Source: Planctomycetota bacterium (lineage in GTDB: Bacteria; Planctomycetota; Phycisphaerae; UBA1845; PWPN01). Taken from it: a stretch of DNA of 11,525 nt. Of this stretch, positions 1 to 6,285 are shown in pieces; the first letter of the stretch is position 1; every line of letters starts with the position of its first letter. Made by a program: the position numbers and the translations under genes. The stretch lies in contig CP070790.1 of NCBI GenBank assembly GCA_020346805.1, forward strand, positions 2,921,564 through 2,933,088, in the 5' to 3' direction. Below the pieces are notes generated by a model. It was not told the DNA's origin, ran no database searches, and was given only the letters and a program-made list of their open reading frames with translations.

Positions 1-342
1 ATCGCAGGACAGATCGATATGTACCCGAAGGGTCAAAGAATATCCCCCAGACTCGCCGAATTTGAACGTCTTGAGTCGCTGGCCTCCTGTATGTTCCTGG
101 CAAACGTCGACAAATTTCAACGCAAGGGACTCTGGCCTCACAAGGGAGGTATCAATGCCGGATTCAGCGGTGGGAGCGCAGGCCTCATACATGTCGACAG
201 TTCTGTAGCCAGACAATCGGCGGATATCTACGACAGCGAGATTCGCCTGAGGGACTACTTCAGTTACTGCGTTTTCCGACTGCTCGGCGGCGAACGCAGG
301 TGGTTGGAAGCCTTCCCGAATCGGCCGAGGACAACGTATTAA
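1..342 (+). CDS. C-terminal part of a type II secretion-type pseudopilin-like protein (5' end outside window)
   Basis: The frame is open from the first base, so the gene is cut by the window edge. An internal ATG at 19 has no convincing ribosome binding site and is probably not the start. The recognisable part is around codons 48-66, with an H-K-G-G-I-N-A-G-F-S-G-G-S-A pattern. This resembles the C-terminal signature of planctomycete and Lentisphaerae pseudopilins, where a His-Gly-rich stretch leads into 'xxFADGSAxxI' near the end of the protein. The usual Asp is replaced by Gly here (FSGGSA). About 45 residues follow the motif, including a hydrophobic-aromatic DYFSYCVFRLLGG stretch. The N-terminal methylation motif would lie upstream and cannot be checked. 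In this family such proteins are exported, processed by prepilin peptidase and are of unknown individual function. The family call rests on one motif and is moderate; a diverged or decaying copy is possible. Confidence 0.55.
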   Translation: MAGQIDMYPKGQRISPRLAEFERLESLASCMFLANVDKFQRKGLWPHKGGINAGFSGGSAGLIHVDSSVARQSADIYDSEIRLRDYFSYCVFRLLGGERRWLEAFPNRPRTTY

Positions 343-550
343 CCTGATGTGACAGTTTTTTTGAAACTGCTCTGCACGTTCATGGTCTGCATAAGGTGGT
401 TAAGAAGCATGGGGGCTTTGTCGATCGCCAGCTTTTCATGTCACAATTAATACCGCAACGCTACCATGGTCGTTGTCCTTGATCCCACTCGAGCAAAATC
501 TGCCTGTGGTCCTGCTAATACTTCGTAAACCAGAGGTCTTGTGGTGCCGA
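343..550. other. Non-coding stretch, nothing recognisable
   Basis: Frames are open here only over short distances and give no recognisable protein. The reverse-strand frame that runs to 447 could be the decayed continuation of the pseudopilin relic at 551-692, but its translation has no pilin-like features. No clear terminator follows the stop codon at 340-342; a T-run at 355-361 lacks a preceding GC-rich stem. Confidence 0.4.
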
Positions 551-692
551 TTAGACACCGACACTTCTCCGGTGGACCTGCTCTCTTACCCTGGCCGGCG
601 AAGGCAAAAGAGCGGCGAGCCACACGGCAATAATCGCAACAACAACCGGGGACCTCCTTCAGAATAAAAGCGGGGAGTGGTTTCCGGGCCAC
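551..692 (-). pseudogene. Frameshifted N-terminus of a pseudopilin gene
   Basis: Read on the reverse strand from a GTG at 690-692, the frame gives MARKPLPAFILKEVP, matching the leader and methylation motif of a pseudopilin (basic leader, then A-F-x-L-x-E). After one extra base in the CCCCGG run (646-651), the next frame continues as VVVVAIIAVWLAALLPS and then ARVREQV, ending at a TAA (551-553). Joined across the shift, 27 residues starting at the Glu line up without gaps with the intact pseudopilin at 2545-3606, and 18 are identical. That includes the AIIA core, the LLPS turn and the RxREQ helix. No single frame encodes the whole. No recognisable C-terminal half follows. This is therefore a relic, or a gene with a sequencing error plus heavy divergence. 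Leu-to-Pro substitutions inside the hydrophobic helix favour real decay. Confidence 0.7.
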
Positions 693-763
693 ACTTTTAC
701 CCCGGTCAGATAATTACAGAATCATATATTTGTCATATTTTTGATGTCAGCGAGTGTAACAGA

Positions 764-1525
764 TTAGATCGCGCCCTCTGCCGCCTTGGCGTCCCCCGGT
801 TTCTTCCATTCTGCCCTATCCTCCTGCCAGTAGCCAAACAGATGGGCACGCAGCAGCTCCTTGGCTTGCGAGACTTCACCAGCCAAAATGGCTTTCAGGA
901 TTGCGGAGTGTTCTTCAATTGTCTTACGCGATCGCCATGTCCAGACCGTTACACGTGTCACGTGGGGGTAAAGCATAAGCAGGGGCGCATTGTGGTAGGC
1001 TGCGGCCAATCGCCGATTATCCGCCGCGTCAATCAACGATTGATGGAACCGCCAGTCCGCCTCGACTGCACTCAGGTGGTAGTTATCATCGATCATGCGC
1101 TCATGCATGTCGAGGGCTTCCTGCATTTGCTTGAGGTCCTCCGGCGTGTTCGTGCCGGCCTCACAGACCAGCTCGATCGCCGTGCTTTCCAGTGAGAAAC
1201 GAACGAGGAGAATCTCGCGCTCATCTTCGATAGTCATTTTGGGTACGAAGTAGCCGGTCTTGGGACCCAACTCCACCAGGCCTTCGACCTGCAGGCGGAC
1301 GAGTGCCTCGCGCAGCGCCCACCGGTTCACACCCAGCCGTCGAGCCCACTCCGACTCGGTCAACCTGGAGCCCGGGCTGATTTGCTGAAGGAACAGCATG
1401 CGACGAAGCTGTTGGTAGGCCAAATCACGCTTGGGGCCATCCGGCGTAATACCATCAAACAAACGATCTTTTTGCTTTGTATCTTCAGGACTACTCATAC
1501 CAATATTAGACCACCTTGTCGACAA
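764..1525 (-). CDS. GntR-family transcriptional regulator, FadR subfamily (FCD domain)
   Basis: This is a 253-residue protein of typical FadR-subfamily length. Residues about 35-95 form the GntR winged helix-turn-helix, with RLTESEWARRLGVNRWALRE as recognition region followed by the wing EGLVELGPKTGYFVP. Residues about 100-235 form an all-helical FCD ligand-binding domain. D157, H161, H206 and H228 fit the Asp/His pattern that binds a metal in many FCD proteins, with an organic acid often acting as inducer. The start is a TTG: AGGAGAG lies 8 bases upstream (1534-1540), whereas the ATG at codon 10 has only a weak, distant AAGGTGG. No metabolic gene is adjacent in the same direction, so the regulon cannot be read from context. 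Candidates are itself or the operon at 3639-7710, but this is inference. The downstream side (below 764) has no clear terminator. Confidence 0.9.
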   Translation of the reverse strand: MSTRWSNIGMSSPEDTKQKDRLFDGITPDGPKRDLAYQQLRRMLFLQQISPGSRLTESEWARRLGVNRWALREALVRLQVEGLVELGPKTGYFVPKMTIEDEREILLVRFSLESTAIELVCEAGTNTPEDLKQMQEALDMHERMIDDNYHLSAVEADWRFHQSLIDAADNRRLAAAYHNAPLLMLYPHVTRVTVWTWRSRKTIEEHSAILKAILAGEVSQAKELLRAHLFGYWQEDRAEWKKPGDAKAAEGAI

Positions 1526-1533
1526 AATTGCAA

Positions 1534-1540
1534 CTCTCCT
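1534..1540 (-). promoter_or_regulatory. Ribosome binding site selecting the TTG start of the GntR regulator
   Basis: AGGAGAG on the reverse strand, 8 bases before the TTG at 1523-1525. It decides in favour of the TTG start over the downstream ATG at 1496-1498. Confidence 0.7.
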
Positions 1541-1997
1541 GCTGCTCTGAAAAGGCTTAATATTCCTAGCATATGATAATTCTATCCCAATTATTATCTT
1601 TTAACACGCGATCCTACGTAGAAGACGGTCTTTTCTGAACCAATAACAAAGGGGATACTGTTCAAATGGTAATTTGTTATCGAAGGGGGCATATAGGCAA
1701 GCATACTACTGCTTAGAATACTATTATAGGAACTTGGTATAATGTGAATTGGTTCATTTATATATTATCTGACGACACATGTTTTTTCGCCTTGTTGACA
1801 TAATTGAATTTAACCTGTTGCACTGAAAAATAATAATTTATCCCCAAATGATCATTTTTCCCCAATGTTTTATAGGCTCCCAAAAGGCATCAAGCCACTT
1901 CAGGCACTGTCGGATCCTCTGTTTGATCAGGTTAATTAGCCATAGATAGTCTTCTTGTTTTTATCTGGCAGGATTACGCTCTTGCATATCATATGTT
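1541..1997. other. AT-rich intergenic region with dyad symmetries
   Basis: The stretch is visibly richer in A and T than the flanking genes. It holds a perfect 12-base palindrome (AAATGATCATTT, 1846-1857) and an 11-base dyad (AAGAC-G-GTCTT, 1622-1632) roughly 100 bases upstream of the regulator. A TATAAT-like string occurs near 1737-1742 without a good -35 box, and a TTGACA at 1795-1800 has no matching -10. Short open frames on both strands around 1810-1940 (up to about 40 codons) have no ribosome binding site and no recognised family. I see no RNA gene. Confidence 0.4.
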
Positions 1998-2078
1998 CTA
2001 TCCGCATTCCGGACATCTCGGTTCAGAAATCCCCCATAATATATACCCGCACTTGCGGCAGCGGATTCCGGGATACAT
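1998..2078 (-). CDS. 26-residue CxxCGY...CPECG zinc-ribbon peptide (separate mini-gene or 3' part of an interrupted gene)
   Basis: On the reverse strand, an ATG at 2076-2078 opens a frame reading MYPGIRCRKCGYILWG then ISEPRCPECG and a TAG. Four cysteines in a CxxC-(13)-CxxC arrangement, with CGY after the first pair and a terminal CPECG, reproduce a zinc ribbon found at the N- or C-terminus of very many small planctomycete proteins. It presumably binds one zinc ion; its partners are unknown. No Shine-Dalgarno sequence precedes the ATG. It lies one codon after the stop of the membrane ORF at 2082-2195 and in the same frame. Either it is translated by re-initiation, or both pieces were one protein of about 65 codons now split by a TAA. 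The motif makes its coding origin convincing; whether it is expressed is not known. Confidence 0.6.
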   Translation of the reverse strand: MYPGIRCRKCGYILWGISEPRCPECG

Positions 2079-2081
2079 ACA

Positions 2082-2195
2082 TTACTTCTTGAACGATCGT
2101 TCTATAAAGATTACAACCAAAAGGGTTACGCCCAAAAAGGCCGCTATAGTTACAAATTTCCAAAATCCACTTATTCCACTTAAATAGCCCAGCAT
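2082..2195 (-). CDS. 37-residue single-pass membrane ORF immediately upstream of the zinc ribbon
   Basis: An ATG at 2193-2195 has AAGGGA about 6 bases upstream and an in-frame TGA two codons before it, so the start is well defined. The peptide has a short N-terminal stretch, then one hydrophobic segment at residues about 12-31 (WKFVTIAAFLGVTLLVVIFI), then a basic ERSFKK tail and TAA at 2082-2084. The next in-frame codons are TGT and then ATG of the zinc-ribbon peptide. A membrane helix followed by a short basic linker and a terminal CPECG ribbon is a plausible architecture for a planctomycete small protein. This suggests the two ORFs are one gene carrying a nonsense codon, or a translationally coupled pair. 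A -10-like TATAGT (reverse strand, 2218-2223) lies just upstream, without a convincing -35. Confidence 0.5.
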   Translation of the reverse strand: MLGYLSGISGFWKFVTIAAFLGVTLLVVIFIERSFKK

Positions 2196-2316
2196 ATGTC
2201 ATCCCTTTATGGAAACAACTATATGTACAATGAACAAAAATGCACTTTAAAAGTTGCTTAAATCATTCTCCGCCAGAACCAGTACATGATGACAGTTTAC
2301 CACTATTCCGTTCGGA

Positions 2317-2351
2317 GTAAAGAAAACGGACCGCCTCGATGAACGGCCCGT
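2317..2351 (-). terminator. Terminator-like hairpin, reverse orientation
   Basis: An 8-base inverted repeat, ACGGACCG (2326-2333) and CGGCCCGT (2344-2351), has a 10-base loop and one non-canonical position. Read on the reverse strand it is a stem with a G-U pair followed by TTTTCTTT, the layout of a Rho-independent terminator. No reverse-strand gene lies directly upstream of it. The nearest is the lipoprotein gene ending at 3639, so it would act on read-through transcription or shield the mini-gene at 1998-2195. Confidence 0.35.
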
Positions 2352-2486
2352 GTATTGCTAATGTTATAAATACGTCATTCCGATCATCCTCGTTTCCCCA
2401 TAATCTGACAAACAGGTGAGCAAACCTTGAATAAAGTAATATTTTACATCGCTGCCACAGTTTTTTGCCGATTATTTATATTACGA

Positions 2487-2515
2487 TTAACAATAACGTA
2501 TAAAAGATATATAAT
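2487..2515 (+). promoter_or_regulatory. Sigma-70-type promoter of the pseudopilin gene
   Basis: TTAACA (2487-2492), a 17-base spacer and a consensus TATAAT (2510-2515). Transcription would start near 2522. This leaves a leader of about 23 bases that contains the GGAG ribosome binding site (2532-2535) of the ATG at 2545. Confidence 0.65.
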
Positions 2516-2531
2516 ATGAAAAACAGAAGAT

Positions 2532-2535
2532 GGAG
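2532..2535 (+). promoter_or_regulatory. Ribosome binding site selecting the pseudopilin start at 2545
   Basis: GGAG lies 9 bases before the ATG at 2545-2547. The in-frame ATG at 2530 overlaps this site, has only a weak AGAAG upstream, and would lie about 8 bases from the predicted transcription start. Confidence 0.55.
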
Positions 2536-2544
2536 TATTCGATA

Positions 2545-3606
2545 ATGGCTTCCTGTCGGTATTCATCCAGTTTTTATTGTCACTATAACTTTCATAAACC
2601 CAAAGCCTTTACCCTCATCGAGGTCCTGGTAGTGGTGGCCATCATCGCCCTGCTGGCCGCTATTCTGCTGCCTTCCTTGTCACGGGCCCGGGAGCAGGCC
2701 CTCATCGCCTCCTGTAAAGCCAACTGCAAACAAATAGCTGCCCTTACCGCCACCTATCGATCCGAATACAAAGGATTCGTACCCGTTCTTTTCAATTACT
2801 ACGCCGCCGGTACGGAATTTAATCCGGTACCGGAACCGCCGCTGCCCCCCTGTGCGCCAGCCCGTACCACTTTGTTGTCAGTGGCCTTACGGACATACGA
2901 CAAGGGAACGGCCAGATTGGCAAATACTTATTGTGATATCGATGACAACAGCAATACTTTTGATCCTGAAGTCAACTGGAGTGGTAAGAAACGCGGTGTA
3001 TACGAAAGCAAGATTATGCCGAGTTATTACGCATGCCCCTTCGCCCGAGACAAAGGAGACGGAGCCACCAATATCGGGGAAATAGAAATTAATGGGGCAA
3101 TATATAAAAAAGGTGAGTGGCAAGGCAGGCATGATCTATACCAGGCCTGGAAATGGGATGGGATCACCGTGCGCGGCATGAAACCGACTAAAGCAGGGGG
3201 ATTCTTACCCCCCCTTCCCGGCCCTGACGAAAACCTTCCTCCCGACGTTCCGGCCCCTGGGCCGGTGGACGGCCGGCCAAAATATTCCGCACTCTCTTGG
3301 AATAAAATCCTCCCCAGTCAGCATGACGGTTATGAACCCTATTATCCCGATTTCACTTATAAAGCTACCAAGGTTGAAACTATCTTTTTGTATCGAAAGT
3401 GGAAAATAAGCGACGCCCAACGGCTGATATCGGCCAGCCTTTCCGACGTGACCGTTCTATACTGTGCCCAAGGCAAGTTTTTCACCCGCAGACCGTCCGT
3501 TTTTAATATGAACAGCCATCGCGCATCTTTGGGAGCCGGTACCAATATCATATTTGCCGATTCTCATGCCGAATGGGTTAAGGGAACCCAGGTCGGATGG
3601 CCGTAA
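2545..3606 (+). CDS. Pseudopilin-like protein with prepilin-type N-terminal methylation motif
   Basis: This 353-residue protein belongs to the type II secretion G-like pseudopilin family that is greatly expanded in Planctomycetota and Lentisphaerota. Its 20-residue leader, rich in aromatic and Ser residues, ends in HKPKA. The mature N-terminus FTLIEVLVVVAIIALLAA follows, with Phe at +1 and Glu at +5 (residues 21-39). The residue before cleavage is Ala at 20 or 21 rather than the classical Gly, which is common in this branch. The hydrophobic helix leads into LLPSLSRAREQA and a Cys-containing helix (ASCKANCKQIAAL), as in relatives. The C-terminus carries IIFADSHAEWVKG, the family's end signature. 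A Pro-rich stretch at about residues 215-245 is unusual. The likely fate is export, cleavage and N-methylation by prepilin peptidase; its assembly partner is unknown. A longer start at 2530 would add five residues. Confidence 0.9.
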   Translation: MASCRYSSSFYCHYNFHKPKAFTLIEVLVVVAIIALLAAILLPSLSRAREQALIASCKANCKQIAALTATYRSEYKGFVPVLFNYYAAGTEFNPVPEPPLPPCAPARTTLLSVALRTYDKGTARLANTYCDIDDNSNTFDPEVNWSGKKRGVYESKIMPSYYACPFARDKGDGATNIGEIEINGAIYKKGEWQGRHDLYQAWKWDGITVRGMKPTKAGGFLPPLPGPDENLPPDVPAPGPVDGRPKYSALSWNKILPSQHDGYEPYYPDFTYKATKVETIFLYRKWKISDAQRLISASLSDVTVLYCAQGKFFTRRPSVFNMNSHRASLGAGTNIIFADSHAEWVKGTQVGWP

Positions 3607-3638
3607 TACCCATGCCTCGACATTGGTTATCCACTCAA

Positions 3639-3905
3639 TTATCTATCTGGGGAAAAGTCGGCTAACATCGCATCGGGATTGAACTTTCTAACGAAATCGT
3701 CCTCGCTGTCCGCCCGGTACTCGGGATCCATCAAATCTCGAACCTCATATCGCCTGCCCCGATGTTCGAGGTAACCAAGTGAAGGAAGACCTTCCGCCGT
3801 GAAAAAGCCGGCCGATGAATCGGAGGGATGTTGAAGAGTCGAACAACTACCGACGCCAACCATTACGGTTATCAGAAATGAAAAATATATCGTATGGCGA
3901 ATCAT
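3639..3905 (-). CDS. Small lipoprotein of unknown function
   Basis: The 88-residue product starts at an ATG (3903-3905) preceded by GGAGG at 3914-3918 with an 8-base spacer, so the longer in-frame start at 3950 is rejected. The N-terminus MIRHTIYFSFLITVMVGVGS is a lipoprotein signal peptide with the lipobox VGSC, and Cys21 is the predicted lipidated residue. The mature part of about 67 residues is charged and low in hydrophobicity (EHRGRRYEVRDLMDPEYRAD), with no family that I recognise. It lies 71 bases downstream of the DUF1501 gene as the last gene of the probable operon. It could be a small partner anchored near the exported proteins, but that is inference. Its stop codon is 32 bases from that of the convergent pseudopilin gene. 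Confidence 0.7.
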   Translation of the reverse strand: MIRHTIYFSFLITVMVGVGSCSTLQHPSDSSAGFFTAEGLPSLGYLEHRGRRYEVRDLMDPEYRADSEDDFVRKFNPDAMLADFSPDR

Positions 3906-3913
3906 GGCAGCTA

Positions 3914-3918
3914 CCTCC
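3914..3918 (-). promoter_or_regulatory. Ribosome binding site of the small lipoprotein
   Basis: GGAGG on the reverse strand, 8 bases before the ATG at 3903-3905. It fixes the start of the lipoprotein and places the signal peptide right at the N-terminus. Confidence 0.7.
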
Positions 3919-3976
3919 ATCAAACTTATGAGTCTCATGGAAAAGCTCATGCAATATTATACCCGATTTTTTCCAA

Positions 3977-5002
3977 TTAACACCAATTCAACCACTGTTC
4001 GGCCAGGTCCTTATAGATGGTACGGAAATCAACGGCAGGTATTAAGTTTCCGAAGTCTGTATGGGCCAAAGACGGCATTTTCCCATACAGTCCCCCACGG
4101 ATCTTTTGTCCCAGCAAAAATATCGGCCCGGCAGACCCGTGATCCGTCCCGCCCATCGCGTTCTCTGCCGGCCGACGACCGAATTCAGACCATACCATCA
4201 AGATCACACGCTCAGCCATACCCCTTATCTCAAGTTCATATTGGAAAGACGCTATCGCCTCACCCAATTCACCCAGAACCAGCGTGTGTCTTTCGAGTTG
4301 ATCGGTGTGGGTATCGAAGCCTCCAATACTACCGAAAATTAGCTGTGGTGGTTTTGGTGATCTGACAAGTCGGGCTAACATGGTAAATGTCTGTCTGATG
4401 TGGCCCGGCTTATACTCGACAGGATTTTCCACCGGCGAAGTTACATCGGTATCAAAAGCGGTCACTCGTATATTGGCCAGCCTTGTGGTAGCCATCGTGG
4501 CCGGGCACCTGCTGCCCACACACGATGCCATAATGCTGCCTTGGCGAGTTATGTCTTTCAGTATCCTGTCCCACCAGCTATCTTGGATAGTTGGATCGGT
4601 TTGTCCGCTCGTCCATATCCGACAGGAACCGGCATGAGAATAGTCGGGATTCTCATAACCCACTCCCTGTATAATGGCTAAGTGTCCTCGACGGAATAAC
4701 GGAACCAGTGATGCTAGTGAAGAATGAATTCCAATTTGACTGTTAATTGCCAGTGCATGTTTAGCTGCCCGGCTTAGTTGCGGCCGGAATTCGTAATAGA
4801 GTGGATCGGTATAAGGAATGACGGTATTTAATCCGTCATTACCTCCAGAAAGGTGTAATAGAACAAGTATGCGGCGAGATTGATAATTTTTATTGCCGCC
4901 GTAAACAATCTTTGGGATAAACGGAATCGTTGCCCAGCCGATACCCCCCTGAAGTATTTTGCGGCGACTCGGTCTTCCCCCTGTATGGTATACAATGCTC
5001 AT
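3977..5002 (-). CDS. DUF1501 family exported protein
   Basis: A 341-residue member of DUF1501, a family abundant in Planctomycetota and placed by fold near the alkaline phosphatase superfamily; its reaction is not established. The N-terminus carries PSRRKILQGGIG (residues 11-22) followed by a hydrophobic stretch, a twin-arginine-like export signal. Family landmarks run in order: LSGGNDGLNTVIPY (51-64), GHLAIIQGVGYENPDYSHAG (106-125), GGFDTHTDQ (227-235), SEFGRRPAENAMGGTDHG (272-289) and the C-terminal VDFRTIYKDLAEQWL. The Asp and His residues in the last motifs are the obvious candidates for metal or substrate contacts. It is shorter than the usual 400-480 residues, mainly between residues about 140 and 220. 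The start has AAGGA 8 bases upstream, overlapping the aminotransferase stop region. That gap is only 11 bases, so the two genes are surely co-transcribed and probably translationally linked. Confidence 0.9.
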   Translation of the reverse strand: MSIVYHTGGRPSRRKILQGGIGWATIPFIPKIVYGGNKNYQSRRILVLLHLSGGNDGLNTVIPYTDPLYYEFRPQLSRAAKHALAINSQIGIHSSLASLVPLFRRGHLAIIQGVGYENPDYSHAGSCRIWTSGQTDPTIQDSWWDRILKDITRQGSIMASCVGSRCPATMATTRLANIRVTAFDTDVTSPVENPVEYKPGHIRQTFTMLARLVRSPKPPQLIFGSIGGFDTHTDQLERHTLVLGELGEAIASFQYELEIRGMAERVILMVWSEFGRRPAENAMGGTDHGSAGPIFLLGQKIRGGLYGKMPSLAHTDFGNLIPAVDFRTIYKDLAEQWLNWC

Positions 5003-5013
5003 GATTTTTATCC

Positions 5014-6240
5014 TTATGCATGAAATGCTTTTTGTATTTTACGGATCGCTTCCGGAATATCAGTGAGGTCCTGCTCGTCGGCCAATAATATCTGTTGAGA
5101 AAGCCAGATACTTTCCGCACAGATCCGCTCGGTGTTAGGACAGGGATTTTCTGCTACCAGCTCCGGATGTCTTTTCTTAACCGCCTGCGTTACCGGATGT
5201 CGTGATTGCAGATCCGTATATCCCGGCGAGCATGGAATTCCTTCGGCCTGCAGTGCCCGGATGAATTCATCACGGGAACGACCTCCGAAGGCCGACGGTA
5301 TATATCGCATCGGATATAGATGCCATGCATGATTGGTTACATAGTAGGCCACCTTGGCGGGTCGGATGCCGGTTATTCCATTAAGCTCGTTATTCAGGTA
5401 ACGAGCCGCCCGGTTGCGCCGTTCGCATTGAGCATCAAGTTCCTTGAGCCTGTTCTCCAGCAATACCGCCAGGTATTCCGAAGGTCGGTAGTTATATCCG
5501 GCCCGCGGCCCATCAAAACTTACCCCTGATGGCGGCCTTCCCACATTGTGCAGGGTGTAAGCACGATTGTAGACATCGGCTGAGTTGGTTGCCACAAAAC
5601 CGCCTTCCCCGCAAGTGAGGTTTTTGGTGGATTGAAACGAAAAGCAGCCGGCATCACCCATACTGCCGCATTTTTTGCCCTTATAGCAGGCACCATGTGC
5701 CTGACAAACATCCGCAACCACTTTGAGGTTATGTTTTCGGGCGACGGCAAGAATCCTGTCCATATCCGCCGGATAACCGAGAATGTCTACCGGCATTATT
5801 ACTCGCGTCTTTGGCGTAATGGCTGCTTCCAGGGCATCAGGGTTCAGGCACGCGCTTTCCGGTTCCACATCCACAAAACGTACCGAAAAACTCATTTCCC
5901 AGGCAGCGTGGGCGCTGGCGATAAAGGTATAGTTAGGCACGATGCATTCGCCGTTGTACCCTAAACCGTCGCTATCGGTAACCGCACAAAGGGCGAGTTT
6001 CAGGGCGCTGGTTCCCGAGGTAGTCAATAGACCGTGGCTGACCCCCAAATATTTACAGTATTGTCTGGCAAATTGTCGACCCCGAGGCTGAGGGATACCT
6101 TCGGTGGCGCTTAGGTAGACTTCACGGAAACTTCGTTCCTGCACCTGCAAATTCTCTTTCGTAACCGGAGGCCACTTGGGCCACGGACGCTGGCGGCTGT
6201 CGTGTACCGGTGTGCCGCCATCCAAAGCTAATTTGCTCAT
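5014..6240 (-). CDS. DegT/DnrJ/EryC1/StrS-type PLP-dependent aminotransferase
   Basis: A 408-residue fold-type I PLP enzyme, normally cytoplasmic, of the group that transfers an amino group to keto sugars, inososes and related compounds. The opening MSKLALDGGTPV is typical of the family. TTSGTSAL (73-80) contacts the cofactor phosphate, and ADVCQAHGA (176-184) supplies Asp177 for the pyridine nitrogen and Gln/His for stacking. SFQSTKNLTCGEGG (201-214) contains Lys206, the Schiff-base lysine. GYNYRPSE (248-255) is the conserved loop from the partner subunit. The start chosen (ATG 6238-6240) has AGGAGA 6 bases upstream; the longer start at 6270 lacks this. It is the second gene of the probable operon, after the ceramidase-like gene (45-base gap) and before DUF1501. 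The substrate cannot be deduced, and no dehydrogenase or nucleotide-sugar gene sits beside it, which is unusual for sugar biosynthesis. Confidence 0.93.
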   Translation of the reverse strand: MSKLALDGGTPVHDSRQRPWPKWPPVTKENLQVQERSFREVYLSATEGIPQPRGRQFARQYCKYLGVSHGLLTTSGTSALKLALCAVTDSDGLGYNGECIVPNYTFIASAHAAWEMSFSVRFVDVEPESACLNPDALEAAITPKTRVIMPVDILGYPADMDRILAVARKHNLKVVADVCQAHGACYKGKKCGSMGDAGCFSFQSTKNLTCGEGGFVATNSADVYNRAYTLHNVGRPPSGVSFDGPRAGYNYRPSEYLAVLLENRLKELDAQCERRNRAARYLNNELNGITGIRPAKVAYYVTNHAWHLYPMRYIPSAFGGRSRDEFIRALQAEGIPCSPGYTDLQSRHPVTQAVKKRHPELVAENPCPNTERICAESIWLSQQILLADEQDLTDIPEAIRKIQKAFHA

Positions 6241-6246
6241 AGTGTG

Positions 6247-6252
6247 TCTCCT
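6247..6252 (-). promoter_or_regulatory. Ribosome binding site selecting the aminotransferase start
   Basis: AGGAGA on the reverse strand, 6 bases before the ATG at 6238-6240. It sits inside the 45-base gap after the ceramidase-like gene and supports the start ten codons into the longest open frame. Confidence 0.7.
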
Positions 6253-6285
6253 GCCTACAAGTGGATTCAAGTGATTCCTCGCCGC

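Noticed and set aside
447..692. 81-codon reverse-strand open frame taken as an intact gene
   Set aside because: Only its first 15 codons make sense. The sequence then shifts frame to continue a pseudopilin helix, so the long frame itself is not a gene; it is reported as a pseudogene instead.
661..706. Stem with A- and T-tracts (AAAAG ... CTTTT) as a bidirectional terminator
   Set aside because: The inner pairing is only 4 bases with an asymmetric bulge, and the sequence is explained by the leader of the pseudopilin relic.
677..1195. 172-codon open frame on the plus strand
   Set aside because: It lies opposite the GntR regulator, whose frame has full family motifs. Its translation shows no family and is Cys/Pro/Arg-rich as expected for an antisense shadow.
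1810..1940. Open frames of about 40 codons on both strands in the AT-rich gap (for example a peptide from the ATG at 1866)
   Set aside because: No ribosome binding site, no family resemblance, and both strands are open at once, so chance is the simpler explanation.
1993..2187. 64-codon plus-strand open frame
   Set aside because: The opposite strand carries the membrane helix and the zinc-ribbon motif with a better start. The plus-strand translation has no features of its own.
3904..4365. 153-codon open frame on the plus strand over the start of the lipoprotein and the DUF1501 gene
   Set aside because: It overlaps the C-terminal coding region of DUF1501 in antisense, has no ribosome binding site and no recognisable domain.
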